Assembly (NCBI RefSeq): GCF_042610425.1
Contig: NZ_JBGJZM010000001.1
Span: 1,736,001 to 1,800,000 of the forward strand
Direction: 5' to 3'
Origin: Ectobacillus sp042610425
Lineage (GTDB): Bacteria; Bacillota; Bacilli; Bacillales; Bacillaceae_G
DNA length: 64,000 nucleotides
Positions 9,126 through 18,276 of the stretch are shown piece by piece. The position numbers were made by a program, and so were the translations under genes. The notes under the pieces are model-generated. The model did not search any database, was not told where the DNA came from, and saw only the letters and a program-made list of their open reading frames with translations. The number at the start of each line of letters is the position of its first letter. Position 1 is the first letter of the stretch.

Positions 9126-9763
9126 ACTATTCCAAGGATACCAAGCCATTAAAAGTAAATGAACATGATATATATATTAGATCCAAATAATCCAACTGAT
9201 CGTCTCTAGATGGAAGATTAGCCACAAAGGAAAAATAATCATTTTAATAATACAAATTCCATTACTCAACAGTCAAATAATAATTTCACGACAGTCAGCG
9301 AAGTGTAGTTTAAAGCTAATAAGCATGCTTCTCTTATTTTTTTATCTATCTCCATTTTTATTAGAGAGGTTTGGGCACTGAACTTAAGATAGCCAAGGAA
9401 TGGTTCATCAAGTACTTTTAGTTCTTAACAATAAAGAAATCAACATTACAGAGGAAAGGCTTATCTATCAAAACTATACAAAATTATTCCATGTTTAAAA
9501 CAAGACAATCTAATTAAGATTCCCTTGTTTTAATTATCTTTTCAGTTACAGGAACATCTATCCTTAAAGAACACTCATTTTAAAGGGGTGTGGCACACAA
9601 CGTTACTATCCGAAGGATACAAAGAAGGCAACTACCTTGCAAAATTTTTTATATAAATTTTAATCTTTTAGGATGTTAAATGAAAAATATAAAAAAACCA
9701 TAAAATCCAAGGACTATAAATCTTTTCGGAAACTTCTTATAAAAATTTATTGCAATACAAAAA
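9126..9763. other. Intergenic region without a supported gene
   Basis: No coding frame is convincing. At 9587-9665 it contains the second copy of the non-coding sequence also found at about 3483 (AAAGGGGTGTGGCACAC, TCCGAAGG, then an A/T tract). Confidence 0.35.
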
Positions 9764-9786
9764 CCACTTACTTTAACAGTAAGTGG
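9764..9786 (-). terminator. Terminator of the excisionase-like gene
   Basis: CCACTTACT pairs with AGTAAGTGG around a 5-nt loop. Read on the minus strand it is followed by TTTTTG, 37 bp after the stop codon of the upstream HTH gene. Confidence 0.7.
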
Positions 9787-9822
9787 TAGCCTACTTATTT
9801 TACGAACTTTTTTGTAGGAAAA

Positions 9823-10005
9823 TCAAACTTGACCTTCTAACCATCCAACAAAAATTTTCTTAGCAATTTTAATCCTTTTTCCAATTCTAACAACATGAAA
9901 GACACTCGAGTTTACCAACTCATAGGCCTGTCTACGACCAATTCCCAATATATTTTGAATATCAGTTACATTTAAAACATCTGGATACTTATCAAGATTA
10001 TACAT
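9823..10005 (-). CDS. Excisionase-family (MerR-like) HTH protein
   Basis: A 60-residue protein starts at ATG 10005 after AAGGTGCTAAATT. It has the excisionase/DNA-binding pattern: VTDIQNILGIGRRQAYELVN followed by the wing residues RIGKRIKIAKKIFVGWL. Small proteins like this bend att DNA and steer tyrosine integrases towards excision, or act as repressors. It lies about 550 bp left of the left att repeat and outside the bounded element. It may therefore belong to a neighbouring, now decayed, element in the same tRNA site. Confidence 0.7.
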   Translation of the reverse strand: MYNLDKYPDVLNVTDIQNILGIGRRQAYELVNSSVFHVVRIGKRIKIAKKIFVGWLEGQV

Positions 10006-10442
10006 AATTTAGCACCTTATCTTTATATTTTTTTATTCCTCAAAGTTAGTAAAAACGGAACAATTAGAACAGTAAATAATTCTGTAGTCCCAGAGTCATT
10101 TCAAACTTCTCTTAATACTTAAAATTTTACTAGAATTACCTATAATATGCACACTACGTTAAAATCGATTATTCACTGTCTATTATGATTCTACACTAAC
10201 TTTACCTCTCTATTTAAAACAGTCTTAAAATTCCTTATATTTTCTCGTCTTTTTAGAACTATTACAAAACAAAAGACTTCTTAAATAATACGAACAGACC
10301 ATTTTACATAATAAAAATAGCCTGTTCACATTCTATCTTGAAAAAGTATTCTATGTATTTAATCTGTATAGGTAACTTCAAGTTAAATGAATACTATTTA
10401 AAATGTTTTGATTAAGTAAACACTGCATGCATCTCACACAAT

Positions 10443-10464
10443 TTTGGTCACACTTTGGTCACAC
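10443..10464 (+). repeat. Two contiguous 11-bp repeats, candidate integrase arm sites
   Basis: TTTGGTCACAC is repeated twice head to tail, ending 95 bp before the left att core. Paired short direct repeats at this distance are typical arm-type binding sites of tyrosine integrases. Similarly placed pairs with different sequence lie at 21758-21780 and 22033-22053. Confidence 0.55.
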
Positions 10465-10558
10465 AACATAGGAAAAGTTCGTTTATACCGGTGATTCTAA
10501 GGCTATGAAAACCTTATTAAAGTAGACCCTAAATAACTTCAGGTAATGTCCAAATGAC

Positions 10559-10604
10559 CTTGACAGGGTGGAGGTCGCTGGTTCGAGACCAGTCGGGGAC
10601 ATTA
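10559..10604 (+). repeat. Left attachment-site repeat (tRNA-Val(GAC) 3' fragment)
   Basis: Forty bases are identical to 21897-21936, then one mismatch and five more matches. The sequence is the 3' half of a tRNA: anticodon loop TTGACAG (anticodon GAC), stem GGTGG, T arm GCTGG-TTCGAGA-CCAGT and acceptor CGGGGAC. The 5' half is absent (the preceding bases cannot form the anticodon stem), so this is an att core and not a functional tRNA gene. Confidence 0.8.
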
Positions 10605-10689
10605 CAATCTACGAAAACCGTGTCAAATCAATGTTGACAAATACAACAAACACGGTGGTGGTCGGCTAAGGCAGGTAGTTATACGTCTC

Positions 10690-11716
10690 TTGTCTCGTTT
10701 TCCAAAACGTAAAGGGAAACGTGTGAAAAAAGAATTACGAACAGCTACGACACAAACGATTGATGACTTGTTTGAGAAGTTTTACCACGCTAAGTTGCTG
10801 AAGGGCGAACTGAACGTACCTTACATCAATACAAGGAGAACTTTCGTTACTTTACGTATTTTCTCGACTACAAAGCTCTCAGTAGAAACATGAACACTAT
10901 TACGACCGACTTGATCCACAACTACGTAGTGTTCATGAAAAACGAAAAGGTACAGTTTGAAGACCACGCTTATAAACCAAGTGATAGTATATCGGTTGGT
11001 CTCTCCCCTTTTACCATTAAAGACATTACGAGTAATGTTCCGTTTTCTAGTTGAGGATGGATTAATTGACAAGAATCCGATGAAACAAGTGAAAGACGTA
11101 AATGAACCACAGGAGCAAATCGACATACTAACGGTAGAGGAACTGCGAGAACTGCTGAATGCGCCTGATAAAAGAAGCTACAGTGATTTTCGAGAACACG
11201 TTATCACGAATCTTCTACTAGATACATTCTTGCGTATTAGCGAAGCATTGTCGCTTACAGTTAACGATATCGACTTCTCAGCTAAGGTAATTACAGTTCG
11301 TGCCACAGTCGCCAAAAATCGTAAATCACGTATGGTTCCAATTAAAAATACGACTGCCAATCTACTAAAAGATTTGATTAAAGAAAACGAAGAATTTGAA
11401 ACGGATCACGTCTTTGTGACGAACTACGGCGAACCGATGGATCGTAATCATTTCCGCAAACGATTGAAAAAGTATGCACAAGAAGCAGGAATTACGAAAA
11501 ACGTTCACCCTCACCTTTTCCCACACACGGGTGCTACGATGTTTCTAGAAGCAGGTGGAGATATATTTGTAGATGTTGCTCGGTCATTCTGATCTGCGTA
11601 GGGTAATGCGGTATACACATCTATCGAAGCAAGCTCTGATTCATCAACATGACCAGTTTTCTCCGCTGAATGCCGTAATTGGAAAGCTGAACAAGGAACG
11701 AAAGATATTGTGTTAG
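10690..11716 (+). pseudogene. Tyrosine recombinase (integrase) pseudogene
   Basis: The reading frame breaks at about 10840, 10980-11020 and 11580, yet nearly the whole protein can be followed. The N-terminal SAM-like domain is first. The catalytic domain has LLLDTFLRISEALSLT (first Arg), RATVAKNRKSRMVPI (beta-Lys), HPHLFPHTGATMFLEAG, then out of frame LGHSDLRRVMRYTHLS with the Tyr nucleophile. The box-II motif reads HLFPH where HLFRH is expected, so the second catalytic Arg is also gone. It begins about 90 bp inside the left att repeat, the usual place for the element's own integrase. The element should be immobile unless helped in trans. Confidence 0.85.
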
Positions 11717-11823
11717 ACGTCGTGTTACTATAGTGCATCATGAGCCTTTGAGTTATCCTTACTGGACTCCAAGCGTGTTTCAATTCATTTTTTATCTAAT
11801 GACATATACTAGGAGGAACTCTT

Positions 11824-12252
11824 GTGTATGTAAATTATCTCATTGTTAAGAAGTGTCAGCTTGATCCAAAACGTTCCGCCGAGAAAACTTTACACATTTG
11901 GAATTTTATAACAAAAAAGTTGAACGAGAACGAATGGTTTTCTAGTGAAGAAATATACACTCGTTTTGCTGATGTATATCGGCGTGGTGATATCACTAGA
12001 GCGTTGAATTTGCTGGAGGAGAAACATGGCGTAATTAGACGTGAGCAATTCGGCGTCAGAGTTATCAATCGTCAGTACCTACACCAACTTGTTGATTTAG
12101 TGCCGTTGGAAAATGTTCATAATCTAGCCTTTATCATAGAAAACCTATTTGTAAGTAAAAATCATTCCGAAAGCAACGGCTCGGCCCTGGTGAGTTTTGT
12201 GAGGAACAACTTTGGTATCCAAATCCGTATAGCAAATTTCAAAATCAACTAG
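11824..12252 (+). CDS. Uncharacterised 142-aa protein, possibly winged-helix
   Basis: The GTG start at 11824 follows ACTAGGAGGAACTCTT. The middle part (WFSSEEIYTRFADVYRRGDI then RALNLLEEKHGVIRREQFGV) has the rhythm of a winged-helix DNA-binding domain, but I cannot assign a family. It is the first intact gene after the integrase pseudogene and may be an element-encoded regulator; that is inference from position. Confidence 0.5.
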   Translation: MYVNYLIVKKCQLDPKRSAEKTLHIWNFITKKLNENEWFSSEEIYTRFADVYRRGDITRALNLLEEKHGVIRREQFGVRVINRQYLHQLVDLVPLENVHNLAFIIENLFVSKNHSESNGSALVSFVRNNFGIQIRIANFKIN

Positions 12253-12577
12253 GATTAATTATACACAATCATAATGTACTAACCCTAATGAATAGAAGGA
12301 AGTAGAACTAAATAGATGCAGGGGGGTTCTAGTAACTTAAAAAGAACATTCCCCCATATCATCTAGCACTCCTTTAAATTGCAAGGTCGCAAGTATCCAT
12401 ACGTACGTATATCCACGCAATTCTAGGCGTAGTATGTATAACATGTGGGTCTTTTTTTGTACTAGGGTACCCATGGAATCAGATTGGAAAAGTATAGACA
12501 ATTATCTCTCCCAACTTACAAATTCTCTTTTGCTCATGATAAGTTATAATTTAAATAAAAGCACCCAGAAAGATGCT
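12253..12577. other. Intergenic region, no gene seen
   Basis: This stretch separates convergent genes. It contains short palindromic ACGTACGT-type sequence near 12400 and a T-rich tract near 12455, without a clear terminator. Confidence 0.35.
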
Positions 12578-13324
12578 TTACATTTTTAAGTATTTTATTA
12601 TTGAATCAAACTTTTTTAATTCATATATATTTGTAAGGGTATTTTCAACAATTTCCAAACCAGAGAATATAATTTTACCAGGTGGATTATTCAACTTATG
12701 GACTGTTTGATTACCTAATTTTCGAATCATATGTAAAATTACTGTTTGACTTGCTGTTAAGACACCTTGCTCCGCAAGACCATTTATTTTCCCATTAAGA
12801 TTTCCGCTTCTTACTTGATTATTGTCTTTGTCGAGTACAATTAAACCGGTATTGTCATCTGTTACATAACCATTTTTTATAGAAAGGTCGTTACAAATAC
12901 CTTCTATAATCATCCTTAATCCTGCTCCAGCAAGTAAATAGTACTTTAATTCATAATTAGCTACTACTTGTTCATATAATGCTGCTAATAATTCAGGTAA
13001 GTGTTTAAATTTTTTCATCTTGTACTTATTACGATTATCTTTATCAGTCAATGGCTCAGGAGGGAAAACTTGAATATCCTCAAAATCAATCTGTTCGTTT
13101 TCATCATGTACATAAAAATGCATGGTTGAATCGTCATATTCTTTAATGAATGTAAGGGTTTCGCAACCCAGACATTGAGCAATAATATAGTCTTCTGACC
13201 AACTAAAACCAGCTTCTTCATGATCCCCACTGATAGAATGTTGGACTACAATACCATGGTTTGTTTTATGTTTACATATTCTACAATAAACCCTCTTCCT
13301 AAATCTCTTCAACTCTGTCAACAA
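12578..13324 (-). CDS. DUF4145 domain protein
   Basis: The 248-residue protein starts with TTG at 13324 after AAGGAGGGGATTTTG. It has an N-terminal zinc ribbon (C14, C17, C51, C54). The helical DUF4145 region follows, with LLAGAGLRMIIEGICNDL and RKLGNQTVH, a HEPN-like helix pair. DUF4145 proteins occur alone or fused to restriction and anti-phage enzymes, and their own activity is unknown. It lies in the tRNA-Val element next to a restriction-endonuclease pseudogene read in the opposite direction, so a defence role is plausible but unproven. Confidence 0.75.
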   Translation of the reverse strand: MLTELKRFRKRVYCRICKHKTNHGIVVQHSISGDHEEAGFSWSEDYIIAQCLGCETLTFIKEYDDSTMHFYVHDENEQIDFEDIQVFPPEPLTDKDNRNKYKMKKFKHLPELLAALYEQVVANYELKYYLLAGAGLRMIIEGICNDLSIKNGYVTDDNTGLIVLDKDNNQVRSGNLNGKINGLAEQGVLTASQTVILHMIRKLGNQTVHKLNNPPGKIIFSGLEIVENTLTNIYELKKFDSIIKYLKM

Positions 13325-13558
13325 AATCCCCTCCTTTTTATCTACATCACTTTCGACAAAAAGAGATATTTTCCTGCCTCTATTATCAATTTCGCTATAT
13401 ATTATATTTTTCTAAAGGTACTTAAAACAGCGTTCTTGGGATAGTACGAAAGTATACCTTCGCGAATACTCAGTATTTATCTTATAGCTATCTCGATATA
13501 ATACGTATAAAATTATAATAAAGTAGAATTAAAATGATTGAGTAAAGGAGCTCTAATA

Positions 13559-14417
13559 ATGCCATTAATAGACTTTAAGAAATTCCCTAGAGGTAATGGA
13601 GCAGATGACGGCAAAGATCTAATTGTAGTTGAATGTAGAAAAGGAATTTTGGTTGAAAGCAAAATTAGATGGTTAGTTAGTTAGTTAGTTAGTTAGTTGC
13701 AAACTCTATGCACATTCAGGGAGATCCGTATCAGTGGACGATGAACTCAATATAACAGATAGGCTAAATTTGCATAACTGTCAGGGGTTTATCGGATTTT
13801 ATTCCACGTTGCCTAATTCTAGTTTAAATAGAAGCCTTAGATCTTATGAAGATCGTTTTCAGATTAATGTATTTAATCAAGAAAGCATCGAAAGTATACT
13901 CTTGGAAGGAAAACAAGAAATGCAATTAATTAAACGGTACTTCCTCCAAACTTTCTTAGCAATTAATAATTCAGACTCTTTACCTTCCAATTTATTTGCT
14001 GCATATGAAACACTAAACTGTGACGTTTGCCAAAAGGATTTATTAAAGCCAGAAATGAAAGGACTTGGAATAATTGTTTTTGTCGAAAAGCCTAACGATA
14101 ATTTTACCTTTGATGAATGTGTTGACATTTACTGCGTATGTAAAGGTAAATGTGATACCTTACTAGAAACTACTATAAATACAGAGTACATAACAAAATA
14201 GGGGGATATTTCCATTCTGTTTATACCCACAAATTATTTGAGATGGAATATGGCAATTTTAAATAGAATTCGTGATAACAACGATATATATTCTGATCGA
14301 GCTTTTAAAAAGCTTAAGCACTTTATCTTAAAGACTTCACAATTGGTATTAAAAAGCCAAACTGAACAACAGATTAATAGATTCAAGGAACTTAGTCAAC
14401 TTCCACCTTATTTATAA
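13559..14417 (+). pseudogene. Restriction-endonuclease-like gene, inactivated by deletion, TTAG expansion and an in-frame stop
   Basis: The start (ATG 13559, after AAAGGAGCTCTAATA) encodes MPLIDFKKFP and then RGNGADDGKDLIVVE, matching Mrr-like nucleases in which GADGGKDLI carries the catalytic Asp. A segment of roughly 40 residues expected between them is missing. The conserved RWLVSCK is then split by six TTAG units, which introduce a TAG at 13682 and shift the frame. Translation resumes as CKLYAHSGRSVSVDDELNI and HNCQGFIGFYSTLP, and continues to TAG 14199. The same frame goes on with GDISILFIPTNYLRWNMAIL to TAA 14415, so that TAG is an in-frame lesion. The family assignment is by motif only. 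Confidence 0.7.
13673..13696 (+). repeat. TTAG tetranucleotide microsatellite (six units)
   Basis: Six perfect TTAG units are followed by TTGC. The ancestral codons TTA GTT AGT TGC need only two units, so four extra units (16 bp) have been gained inside the nuclease gene. Confidence 0.9.
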
Positions 14418-15243
14418 AAATCTTATTAACATCCAAACACTCAAAAAAATTCAGCAAAATAAACCCAACATATTTTATAAGTTCTTTAATATACACCCAT
14501 GTACGAGTGCCTTTTTGTTACCATGTTCCTTACCTAGTGCGCATCGTACCAAGAAAAACAAATCCTTTCAATCACTGTAGTTTCTCAAGTTGGAAGGGAA
14601 ACAATTTACCTATGTAAAAATGAATGCCAACCAATTTTCATTATAGGAAAACCTAGAATTAAACCCGTTGTAGGCAGAGGAAACAGGATAAATGCCCACG
14701 TAATTAGAAACGCTGAAGAGCTGGAGACGTATTATGAATTCGAATCTAAAGATCTGCCTTATGTTCTCAAAGTTTCCTTTATCATTAAGTAATAATGTAC
14801 AAAGCAAAGTCACAATTTCTAATAACGAGTTTTATGTAGCCTGCGTCGTCAATCAACGTGGGCATTTCCTTTGTATGCATGTCATACCGTATGTCCAACT
14901 GACAAAGACTGAAGGTTCGCCCCGCGCTCAAACATTAAATACATCACAGTTTGCGAATGTGAATTAATCTCTGATAATATCCCTTGAGGTTTTCGAATTC
15001 CACAAAAAATTTTTAAGCGAGACTGACTCTTCGAACAGGCTAGCTAGTCTAGCGTAAGAGGCGTACCAAATAGACTCATTTGTCCTAACGTACTGAAATA
15101 TCCTATGGCACATAATCCGTCAAGGTTTCGTATCCATGTTCGTCTATCATCAGGCGTATTGCTTTAATATTACCCCACCCGCTCTTGCACTAGGATACCC
15201 CTGTACCTACGTTAATCCGTACTACTACCCTGTCCGTTACCAT
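14418..15243. other. Region with one orphan coding fragment and unassigned sequence
   Basis: A frame open from about 14538 to TAA 14792 reads ETIYLCKNECQPIFIIGKPR and continues with protein-like composition, but it has no plausible start or ribosome binding site, so it is probably a gene fragment. The rest (14800-15240) shows no gene. Its right end abuts a resolvase fragment. Confidence 0.35.
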
Positions 15244-15530
15244 TTGAGCGCGATATGATCGTTGAACGAACACAGGAAGGCAAGGCAATTACAAAGCAGC
15301 ACCAAGGTTTTCGAGAAGGTCGCCCAAATAAATTCGCCAAAAAACAGATAGACTACGCCCTACGGCTGTTAGCAACGCATTCGTACAGACAGGTAGAGGA
15401 CTTAACGGGAATATCGAAAAGTACGCTGATCAGAGCAAAGAAGAGACTACTGACGAAGCAAAACTATCTTCCCTTGTCTAGTTTGCAGCAGGGGGTTTTT
15501 TTATGCCTTAAATGTCGTAACGTTAAATAA
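15244..15530 (+). pseudogene. Serine resolvase/invertase C-terminal fragment
   Basis: The frame enters at FERDMIVERTQEGKAI, the end of the resolvase catalytic domain, and continues through FREGRPNKFAKKQIDYAL and the HTH (THSYRQVEDLTGISKSTLIR). The catalytic Ser-containing N-terminal two thirds are missing and replaced by unrelated sequence, and the last 20 residues diverge. It is a transposon or plasmid resolvase remnant. Confidence 0.8.
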
Positions 15531-15786
15531 AAAGCACTTTTCATATTATTCAACGTACCGTCACACTATTTGTAACATCACCCTTATCGAATATGTTCAA
15601 CCTGCCGCAGAATATCTCCCAATATTTTCGTGAGTGACGTATCCCAACGTCCAATATTAGGGCGTTTGGGCTACGTTAACCAACGGGACTCAACAACAGT
15701 CAGTATGTCTAAGTGATTCTATCGTAGGTACTGCAATATGAAGTCTGGGAGGTACAATATTTTTAATGTTTTCTGATTTTTGATAA

Positions 15787-17316
15787 TTATTGATACATTT
15801 TTCCTTTAAATTCATTTACAAATGTCACACTATTTTCTTTGAGACTTTTCCAATCACCTTTTAATAGGGATTTAGGTAAGACTTCATACACAAATAACCA
15901 ATTTTGATTAAAATCATCTTCATCTTTAAGTAATTCTCTTGCTAATTTCTTAAATTCTTTCACTTCTGATGATATTTTATGATGATCACAATACAAAAAA
16001 GCTAGTAATAATAAAATACAATGACTACTTTTTCTTATTTTTCCAAAGTCGATTGTATCAATGATAAAGTCATACTTAAGTGAATAATATATAGCATAAG
16101 AAACTACTTCAAAATTATTACTCTCCATACCTTCTTTGTAAATTAACTTAGAATATTCACTAATATTCTCTTTTTCCACTTCAAATACATTAAATACATT
16201 TCTTTCTAATAACGGAATTAAATAAGGGTATATGATTGAAAGATGAAAGATTGTTTTTACACAATAGTCAATAGCATTGTCCGTCAATTTTTTCTTCGAT
16301 AAAACTTTTATCACAAAATTTAAAATAGCTGAATTGTTATTATTTTCATGCATTAATTGTATTGATAAGTCTAAATAAGCCTGAACTTCCTTAAAATTCA
16401 TAAGGTCATTTTCATTAAATTTCGCATAAGTATTTAACTTTCTTACCCAGTGTTCAACAGAAGCCAGTGGCAATGGTGTTATTTTTGTTTTCTTGTGATT
16501 TAGTATTAAATTATATGCACGAAGTTGTTCCGATAGCTCTAATAAAAACTTCTGACCTTCTTCATAACTCGTAACATAGCAAGTGTAATCATCAATATTT
16601 CTTATATATTTCCAATTCTTATTACGTAGTTCATAGTCAATAGAAGTCAATATTATTTCTGATAATAGATTCGAAGTATGTGGACCAATCAATAATCCAT
16701 TTGTTTCACCATTTTTTGTATTTCGAACGTGAAAGTCTAAAATATTATACCATTCTTGATGATTGGTCTTATTTGCCTTTGCTGTTTCTTTACCAACTAG
16801 AGCCCACGAAATTGAATGTGTATATATACTCGGAAAACAAGTTGAAATATCAGCATTTACTAAATACTTGCTTCCAATTAATAAATTAGGTTCTGGGGTA
16901 CCATCATTCTTAAAATCACTATAATTCATCTCAAAAATCTTAGGGTTATTTTTCATTTTCCTTATATGAATCCGACTTGTTTTATAGTCTTCACCCTGGG
17001 TTTTATTTTTAAAATGATCTAATATTGTACCCCAATAATCGCTTAAATATAAGCAAAGCCGTTGATATGACATTGGATTAGGTATCCCTAAAGGACGTGG
17101 TATATTTATATTTCTCATATTTTCATAATAAATATACGACTGTTCCTTCTTAGTGTTGCTAAATGCTGGATTTTGGGTTTGACAATATTCAAAAAATTTT
17201 TTGGATGTTAAAAATGGTGGTAATTTCTCACTAAACAATCCATAACCTAAAAGCCCTTCATATAACTCATCTGAAGACAATTCATCCATAAACTCATTAT
17301 ATTTTTTCTCCACCAT
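15787..17316 (-). CDS. Defence-type reverse transcriptase (DRT/Abi-like)
   Basis: The 509-residue protein starts at ATG 17316 after CTCAGGAGGCGGGAT, inside the last 20 bp of the preceding small gene. Reverse-transcriptase motifs are clear: IPRPLGIPNPMSYQRLC (about 72-88), the motif A Asp in YLVNADISTCFPSIYTHSI (D156), NGLLIGPHTSNLLSEIIL (206-223), and the catalytic pair in NIDDYTCYV (D242, D243). The usual aromatic residue of YxDD is Asn here. Residues about 290-509 form a helical, repeat-like C-terminus, as in AbiA/AbiK and UG/DRT enzymes, not a group II intron maturase. No retron-like msr/msd was recognised. Which DRT class it belongs to I cannot say. Confidence 0.8.
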   Translation of the reverse strand: MVEKKYNEFMDELSSDELYEGLLGYGLFSEKLPPFLTSKKFFEYCQTQNPAFSNTKKEQSYIYYENMRNINIPRPLGIPNPMSYQRLCLYLSDYWGTILDHFKNKTQGEDYKTSRIHIRKMKNNPKIFEMNYSDFKNDGTPEPNLLIGSKYLVNADISTCFPSIYTHSISWALVGKETAKANKTNHQEWYNILDFHVRNTKNGETNGLLIGPHTSNLLSEIILTSIDYELRNKNWKYIRNIDDYTCYVTSYEEGQKFLLELSEQLRAYNLILNHKKTKITPLPLASVEHWVRKLNTYAKFNENDLMNFKEVQAYLDLSIQLMHENNNNSAILNFVIKVLSKKKLTDNAIDYCVKTIFHLSIIYPYLIPLLERNVFNVFEVEKENISEYSKLIYKEGMESNNFEVVSYAIYYSLKYDFIIDTIDFGKIRKSSHCILLLLAFLYCDHHKISSEVKEFKKLARELLKDEDDFNQNWLFVYEVLPKSLLKGDWKSLKENSVTFVNEFKGKMYQ

Positions 17317-17524
17317 ATCCCGCCTCCTGAGAAATTTCCCATCCTGTTATTAACTTACTTTCGATACCTGATGGTAGTATTATATACAGATCTTCTAAAT
17401 ATTTTTCACTATTACTACCTGGAATGTTAACTAAAGTATTACTAGGAGTATTACTTTTTAAAGCTACCAAAATATATTTTAATGATTCTTGTAATCCCCT
17501 ATTTCCCCTTGGTATATTGGGCAT
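17297..17524 (-). CDS. Small protein encoded upstream of, and overlapping, the reverse transcriptase
   Basis: This is a 75-residue unrecognised protein starting at ATG 17524; the ribosome binding site is weak. Its stop overlaps the RT gene by 20 bp, so the two are probably translated together. The sequence is hydrophilic, with no membrane segment or metal motif (LPSGIESKLITGWEISQEAG near the C-terminus). It may be an accessory or control subunit of the RT system; that is inferred from overlap only. Confidence 0.55.
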   Translation of the reverse strand: MPNIPRGNRGLQESLKYILVALKSNTPSNTLVNIPGSNSEKYLEDLYIILPSGIESKLITGWEISQEAGYGGEKI

Positions 17525-17630
17525 GGCAAAAACTTTAGTTTCACCAACTTCTTATTGATGGATACTCTGAGACACTTACATACAACATATTTCAATAACC
17601 TCTCAATTCTTTTATTGATAATATAATTTC

Positions 17631-17678
17631 TTACAATATCAGCCTAACTCTTATCAAATATTATAATCAATATTGTAA
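17631..17678. repeat. 9-bp inverted repeat before the RT operon
   Basis: TTACAATAT and ATATTGTAA are perfect inverted copies separated by 30 bp. They sit between the stop of the unknown gene at 17701 and the small RT-linked gene (start 17524). It could be an operator, or the stem of a non-coding RNA serving the RT. Confidence 0.4.
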
Positions 17679-17700
17679 GCCCTCTTCATTTAGATAGACC

Positions 17701-18276
17701 TTAGAGTATATCAAAGCTACCAAATATTTTCTCTTCAACATTGTCCGCATTTACGTCTGTCAGTGGAAAATCTATATAACTTACTTTTTTTAATCCCCAA
17801 TAATATTTTTCACCTAATTCTTTTGTTTTTGGCGTAGCAATAGTTGTCTCTTTGCCTGTTTGAATGTTCATTACTTCCTGATTTCTTAAAGGATTATAAA
17901 ATCGCCAATGATTCGCCGGTGAACAACCCTTGCTCCAGGAGCCAATATTAGCGTACTCGAATTTCGATAAGTACACGGTGGGTTGCTGTTTGGATTCATC
18001 ATTGTACAATTCCATCTCCATGACGTAAATTGGTCCATCTCGCCATTCGTTTTCTAATTCATTGTCAGATCTTTGCTGGAACAACAAAATAAAATCTTTA
18101 ATATACCATCCTGTGTAATCGTTATCAGACTTATATCTTAAAAACTTATCAACGACACTAATATAATTACTTTTTTCAGAAACAATCGTTTTACAATGAT
18201 CCATTAGCTTTTGAATATTTTCATAAGTTTTGTGCACCACCATAAAGGCATTTCGAATATTTTCAGATGAATTCAT
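17701..18276 (-). CDS. Unknown 191-aa protein, third gene of a PLD/nuclease module
   Basis: I place the start at ATG 18276 because GGAGGGCTCTACT precedes it; it overlaps the nuclease gene by 14 bp. The protein is soluble and unrecognised. It has notable Trp/Tyr-rich stretches (YTGWYIKDFILLFQQR, IGSWSKGCSPANHWRFYN) and a C-terminal KKVSYIDFPLTDVNADN. Tight overlap with a PD-(D/E)XK nuclease suggests that they act together, perhaps this protein as specificity or regulatory partner. No function is claimed from sequence. Confidence 0.6.
   Translation of the reverse strand: MNSSENIRNAFMVVHKTYENIQKLMDHCKTIVSEKSNYISVVDKFLRYKSDNDYTGWYIKDFILLFQQRSDNELENEWRDGPIYVMEMELYNDESKQQPTVYLSKFEYANIGSWSKGCSPANHWRFYNPLRNQEVMNIQTGKETTIATPKTKELGEKYYWGLKKVSYIDFPLTDVNADNVEEKIFGSFDIL

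Noticed and set aside
10540..10606. Complete tRNA-Val gene at the left repeat
   Set aside because: The bases before the anticodon loop cannot form the anticodon stem or the D arm; only the 3' half is present.
15787..17316. Retron or group II intron maturase as identity of the RT
   Set aside because: No msr/msd-like inverted structure was found and no maturase X domain or HNH follows; the C-terminus is helical as in Abi/DRT proteins.
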